Origin: Betaproteobacteria bacterium
Lineage (GTDB): Bacteria; Pseudomonadota; Gammaproteobacteria; Burkholderiales; Rhodocyclaceae
Length of the DNA stretch: 8,482 bases
Reading direction: 5' to 3'
Assembly (NCBI GenBank): GCA_028065725.1
Contig: JAPTVL010000185.1
Coordinates: 1-8,482, forward strand
In this document: positions 4,960 to 8,482 of the stretch, in pieces
Position numbering within the stretch: position 1 is the first letter of the stretch
How the letters are laid out: every line of letters begins with the position of its first letter
Position numbers and translations under genes: made by a program
The notes under the pieces: model-generated
Databases searched by the model: none
What the model saw: only the letters and a program-made list of their open reading frames with translations
What the model was told of the DNA's origin: nothing

Positions 4960-5286
4960 ATGAGCGGACTCATCATCGAAGATCTCGTCGTCGGCAGCGG
5001 CGACACCGCGAACGCCGGCCAGTACGTGTCGGTGCACTACACCGGCTGGCTCACCAACGGCCAGAAATTCGACTCCAGCGTCGACCGCAACGACCCCTTC
5101 GAATTCAACCTCGGACGCGGCCAGGTCATCCCCGGCTGGGACCAGGGCGTGGCCGGCATGCAGGTCGGCGGCAAGCGCAAGCTCACCATTCCGCCGGAAC
5201 TGGCCTACGGTGCGCGCGGCGCCGGCGGCGTGATCCCTCCGAACGCCACGCTGGTGTTCGAAGTCGAGCTGCTGGGCGTCAACTAA
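4960..5286 (+). CDS. FKBP-type peptidyl-prolyl cis-trans isomerase
   Basis: A 108-residue single-domain FKBP with no signal peptide, so probably a cytoplasmic folding helper that speeds proline isomerisation. The binding pocket of the FKBP12 type is complete: Tyr27 (VHYTGWL), Phe37 and Asp38 (KFDSS), Val56-Ile57 and Trp60 ([10 protein letters not shown]), Tyr83 (LAYGARG), Ile92 (GVIPPNA) and Phe100 (LVFEVELL). There is no N-terminal dimerisation domain as in FkpA or Mip, and no inserted chaperone flap as in SlyD. AGGA (4948-4951) lies 8 bases before the ATG. It is separated from dctM by 84 bases holding a short inverted repeat, so it may have its own promoter, though none is clear. Confidence 0.95.
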   Translation: MSGLIIEDLVVGSGDTANAGQYVSVHYTGWLTNGQKFDSSVDRNDPFEFNLGRGQVIPGWDQGVAGMQVGGKRKLTIPPELAYGARGAGGVIPPNATLVFEVELLGVN

Positions 5287-5296
5287 ACCCTTTTTG

Positions 5297-5370
5297 TCCG
5301 CGAAGGACGCGAAATGGCGCGAAGGAAAACCTTGAAGAATCTCTTCGCGTGCCTTCGCGTCCTTCGCGGA
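5297..5370. repeat. Palindromic intergenic element in front of ygiQ
   Basis: Arms of 17 bases (5297-5313 and 5354-5370, ending TTCGCGTCCTTCGCGGA on the right) are perfectly complementary. After a 5-base mismatch on each side the pairing resumes for 6 bases (5319-5324 GCGAAG with 5343-5348 CTTCGC), and AAGGAAAACCTT forms a small inner hairpin. The centre is short, so transcribed RNA would fold into a long stem ending 9 bases before the ygiQ ATG. It fills almost the whole gap between the FKBP gene and ygiQ. Each arm is itself built from repeats of CTTCGCG. It resembles small miniature palindromes scattered in proteobacterial genomes; a role as terminator, RNA stability element or mobile relic is inference. 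Confidence 0.85.
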
Positions 5371-5379
5371 TAGATTTTC

Positions 5380-7704
<2,325 letters not shown>

Positions 7705-7709
7705 TATTT

Positions 7710-7806
7710 CCCTGATCCCTGATCCCTGATCCCTGATCCCTGATCCCTGATCCCTGATCCCTGATCCCTGATCCCTGATCCCTGATCCCTGACCCCTGAT
7801 CCCTGA
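7710..7806. repeat. Heptanucleotide tandem repeat, (CCCTGAT)x13 plus a 6-base partial
   Basis: Thirteen consecutive 7-mers run from 7710 to 7800; twelve are identical and one (7787-7793) is CCCTGAC. A truncated unit CCCTGA ends at 7806, one base before the ATG of the DUF2288 gene. The array fills the whole gap between ygiQ and that gene, leaving no room for a normal ribosome binding site. On the plus strand TGA occurs in every unit, so all three frames are stopped. The near-perfect identity suggests recent expansion by slippage and therefore likely length variation between strains. Whether it changes expression is unknown. Confidence 0.97.
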
Positions 7807-7807
7807 A

Positions 7808-8116
7808 ATGCCCCCCAGCGACATCCTCCGCGCCAAGCTCAACCTCGAAACCGCCCAGCTCGCCTGGCCCGAACTCGAACGCCACTTCGCGCGCGGCGTG
7901 GTGATCAAGGTCGCACCGGGCATGGACCTGGTCGACGCTGCCCTGCATGTCGCCGAAAACAATGCCGCCACCGTGCAGGCGTGGCTGGCCGACGGCCGCA
8001 TCGCCCGCGCCGAACTCAGCGATGCCGAGGACTGGCACGCGCGCCAGCCGATGTTCTGGGCGGTGGTGGTGGCGCCCTGGGTGCTGGTGCAGGAAGTGTT
8101 GAAGGAACTGGAATAG
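7808..8116 (+). CDS. DUF2288 family protein
   Basis: A 102-residue cytoplasmic protein of the DUF2288 family, function unknown. It is recognised from LRAKLNLETAQLAWPELERH, FARGVVIKVAPGMDLVDAA, the central VQAWLADGRIAR, and the closing ARQPMFWAVVVAPWVLVQEV. It is full length. The ATG at 7808 fits the family start; it lies directly after the heptamer array, so translation must rely on read-through from ygiQ, a non-standard initiation region, or an RNA structure. It is probably the last gene of the transcript because a strong terminator follows 11 bases after the stop. Confidence 0.88.
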   Translation: MPPSDILRAKLNLETAQLAWPELERHFARGVVIKVAPGMDLVDAALHVAENNAATVQAWLADGRIARAELSDAEDWHARQPMFWAVVVAPWVLVQEVLKELE

Positions 8117-8122
8117 CCCAAC

Positions 8123-8148
8123 AAAAAGCCCGCCGAAGCGGGCTTTTT
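8123..8148. terminator. Bidirectional intrinsic terminator
   Basis: GCCCGC (8128-8133), loop CGAA, GCGGGC (8138-8143), flanked by five A on the left and five T on the right. The A-run gives a T-run on the other strand, so it should stop transcription both from the DUF2288 gene and from the convergent DUF302 gene. Confidence 0.95.
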
Positions 8149-8165
8149 CACGTCACTCAAACCGC

Positions 8166-8482
8166 TCAGGCAGCCAGGCTGTCCTTCACCCGCATCAGGC
8201 GCGCGCGCGCCTCGGTCGCGACGCCGTGCACGGCGGTGTTGGAAACCAGCTTGACCATGATGCCGGGGTCGAGGAAGGACACTGTGACCTTGCCGTCGGC
8301 TTCCTCGCGCACCACGACGTTGCACGGCAGCAGCATACCGACGTCGGGCTCGGCGGTGATGGCCTGGTGCGCCAGCGGCGGGTTGCAGGCGCCGAGGATG
8401 CGGTAGGGGCGGCCGTCGACGTTGAGCTTGGCCTTCATGGTGGCCTGCACGTCGATGTCGGTCAGCACGCCGAAGCCTTCTG
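8166..8482 (-). CDS. DUF302 family protein, 5' end beyond the window
   Basis: Reads leftward from the window edge to a stop at 8166-8168; at least 104 codons are visible. The open frame passes through GTG 8468-8466 without a break as [19 protein letters not shown], the usual interior of DUF302 proteins, so the true start lies to the right. Further family marks are [18 protein letters not shown] and [14 protein letters not shown], with the two conserved cysteines, and the closing [13 protein letters not shown]. The function of DUF302 is not established; some members sit near sulfur-oxidation or metal-related genes. It converges on DUF2288 and shares its terminator. Confidence 0.92.
   Translation of the reverse strand, partial: EGFGVLTDIDVQATMKAKLNVDGRPYRILGACNPPLAHQAITAEPDVGMLLPCNVVVREEADGKVTVSFLDPGIMVKLVSNTAVHGVATEARARLMRVKDSLAA

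Noticed and set aside
7710..7806. CRISPR array
   Set aside because: Units are contiguous 7-mers without spacers, far shorter than CRISPR repeats, and there are no cas genes.

Overview
The window looks like the chromosome of a GC-rich betaproteobacterium, perhaps Thiobacillus-like. That is an inference from the gene content (TRAP permeases of the mannitol/chloroaromatic type, lipoprotein TesA-like esterase, FKBP, YgiQ, DUF2288, DUF302) and strong G/C third-position bias from about 2300 onward. No rRNA or other taxonomic marker is present.

Left part (1-2271) is an accessory, visibly AT-richer region with toxin-antitoxin modules: the C-terminal end of a ribbon-helix-helix antitoxin (1-112), a hicAB pair (270-675), and vapBC (1849 junction, 1601-2271). 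The hicAB pair is bracketed by two decayed copies of the same short coding sequence (about 133-225 and 694-823), whose differences fall mostly at third codon positions. Between hicAB and vapBC lies a gene of unknown function (932-1408) with the layout of a mobile integron gene cassette: GTTATAC at 907-913, an ORF filling the unit, and a structured attC recombination site at 1403-1483 whose first box, GTATAAC, overlaps the stop codon and is the exact reverse complement of the cassette start. No integrase gene is in the window, and the right-hand attC box looks mutated.

Middle part (2292-5286) is ordinary GC-rich chromosome: a lipoprotein-type SGNH/GDSL esterase, a translationally coupled pair of TRAP transporter membrane subunits (small DctQ and large DctM, no solute-binding DctP nearby), and a single-domain FKBP peptidyl-prolyl isomerase.

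Right part (5287-8482) holds a palindromic intergenic element with 17-bp perfect arms just before ygiQ, the large radical-SAM gene ygiQ, an array of thirteen 7-bp repeats (CCCTGAT) filling the gap to a DUF2288 gene and running up to its start codon, a strong bidirectional intrinsic terminator, and a convergent DUF302 gene cut by the right edge.

The genes do not form one pathway. The main points of interest are the integron-type cassette, the paired coding relics around hicAB, and the two repeat elements lying directly in front of start codons.
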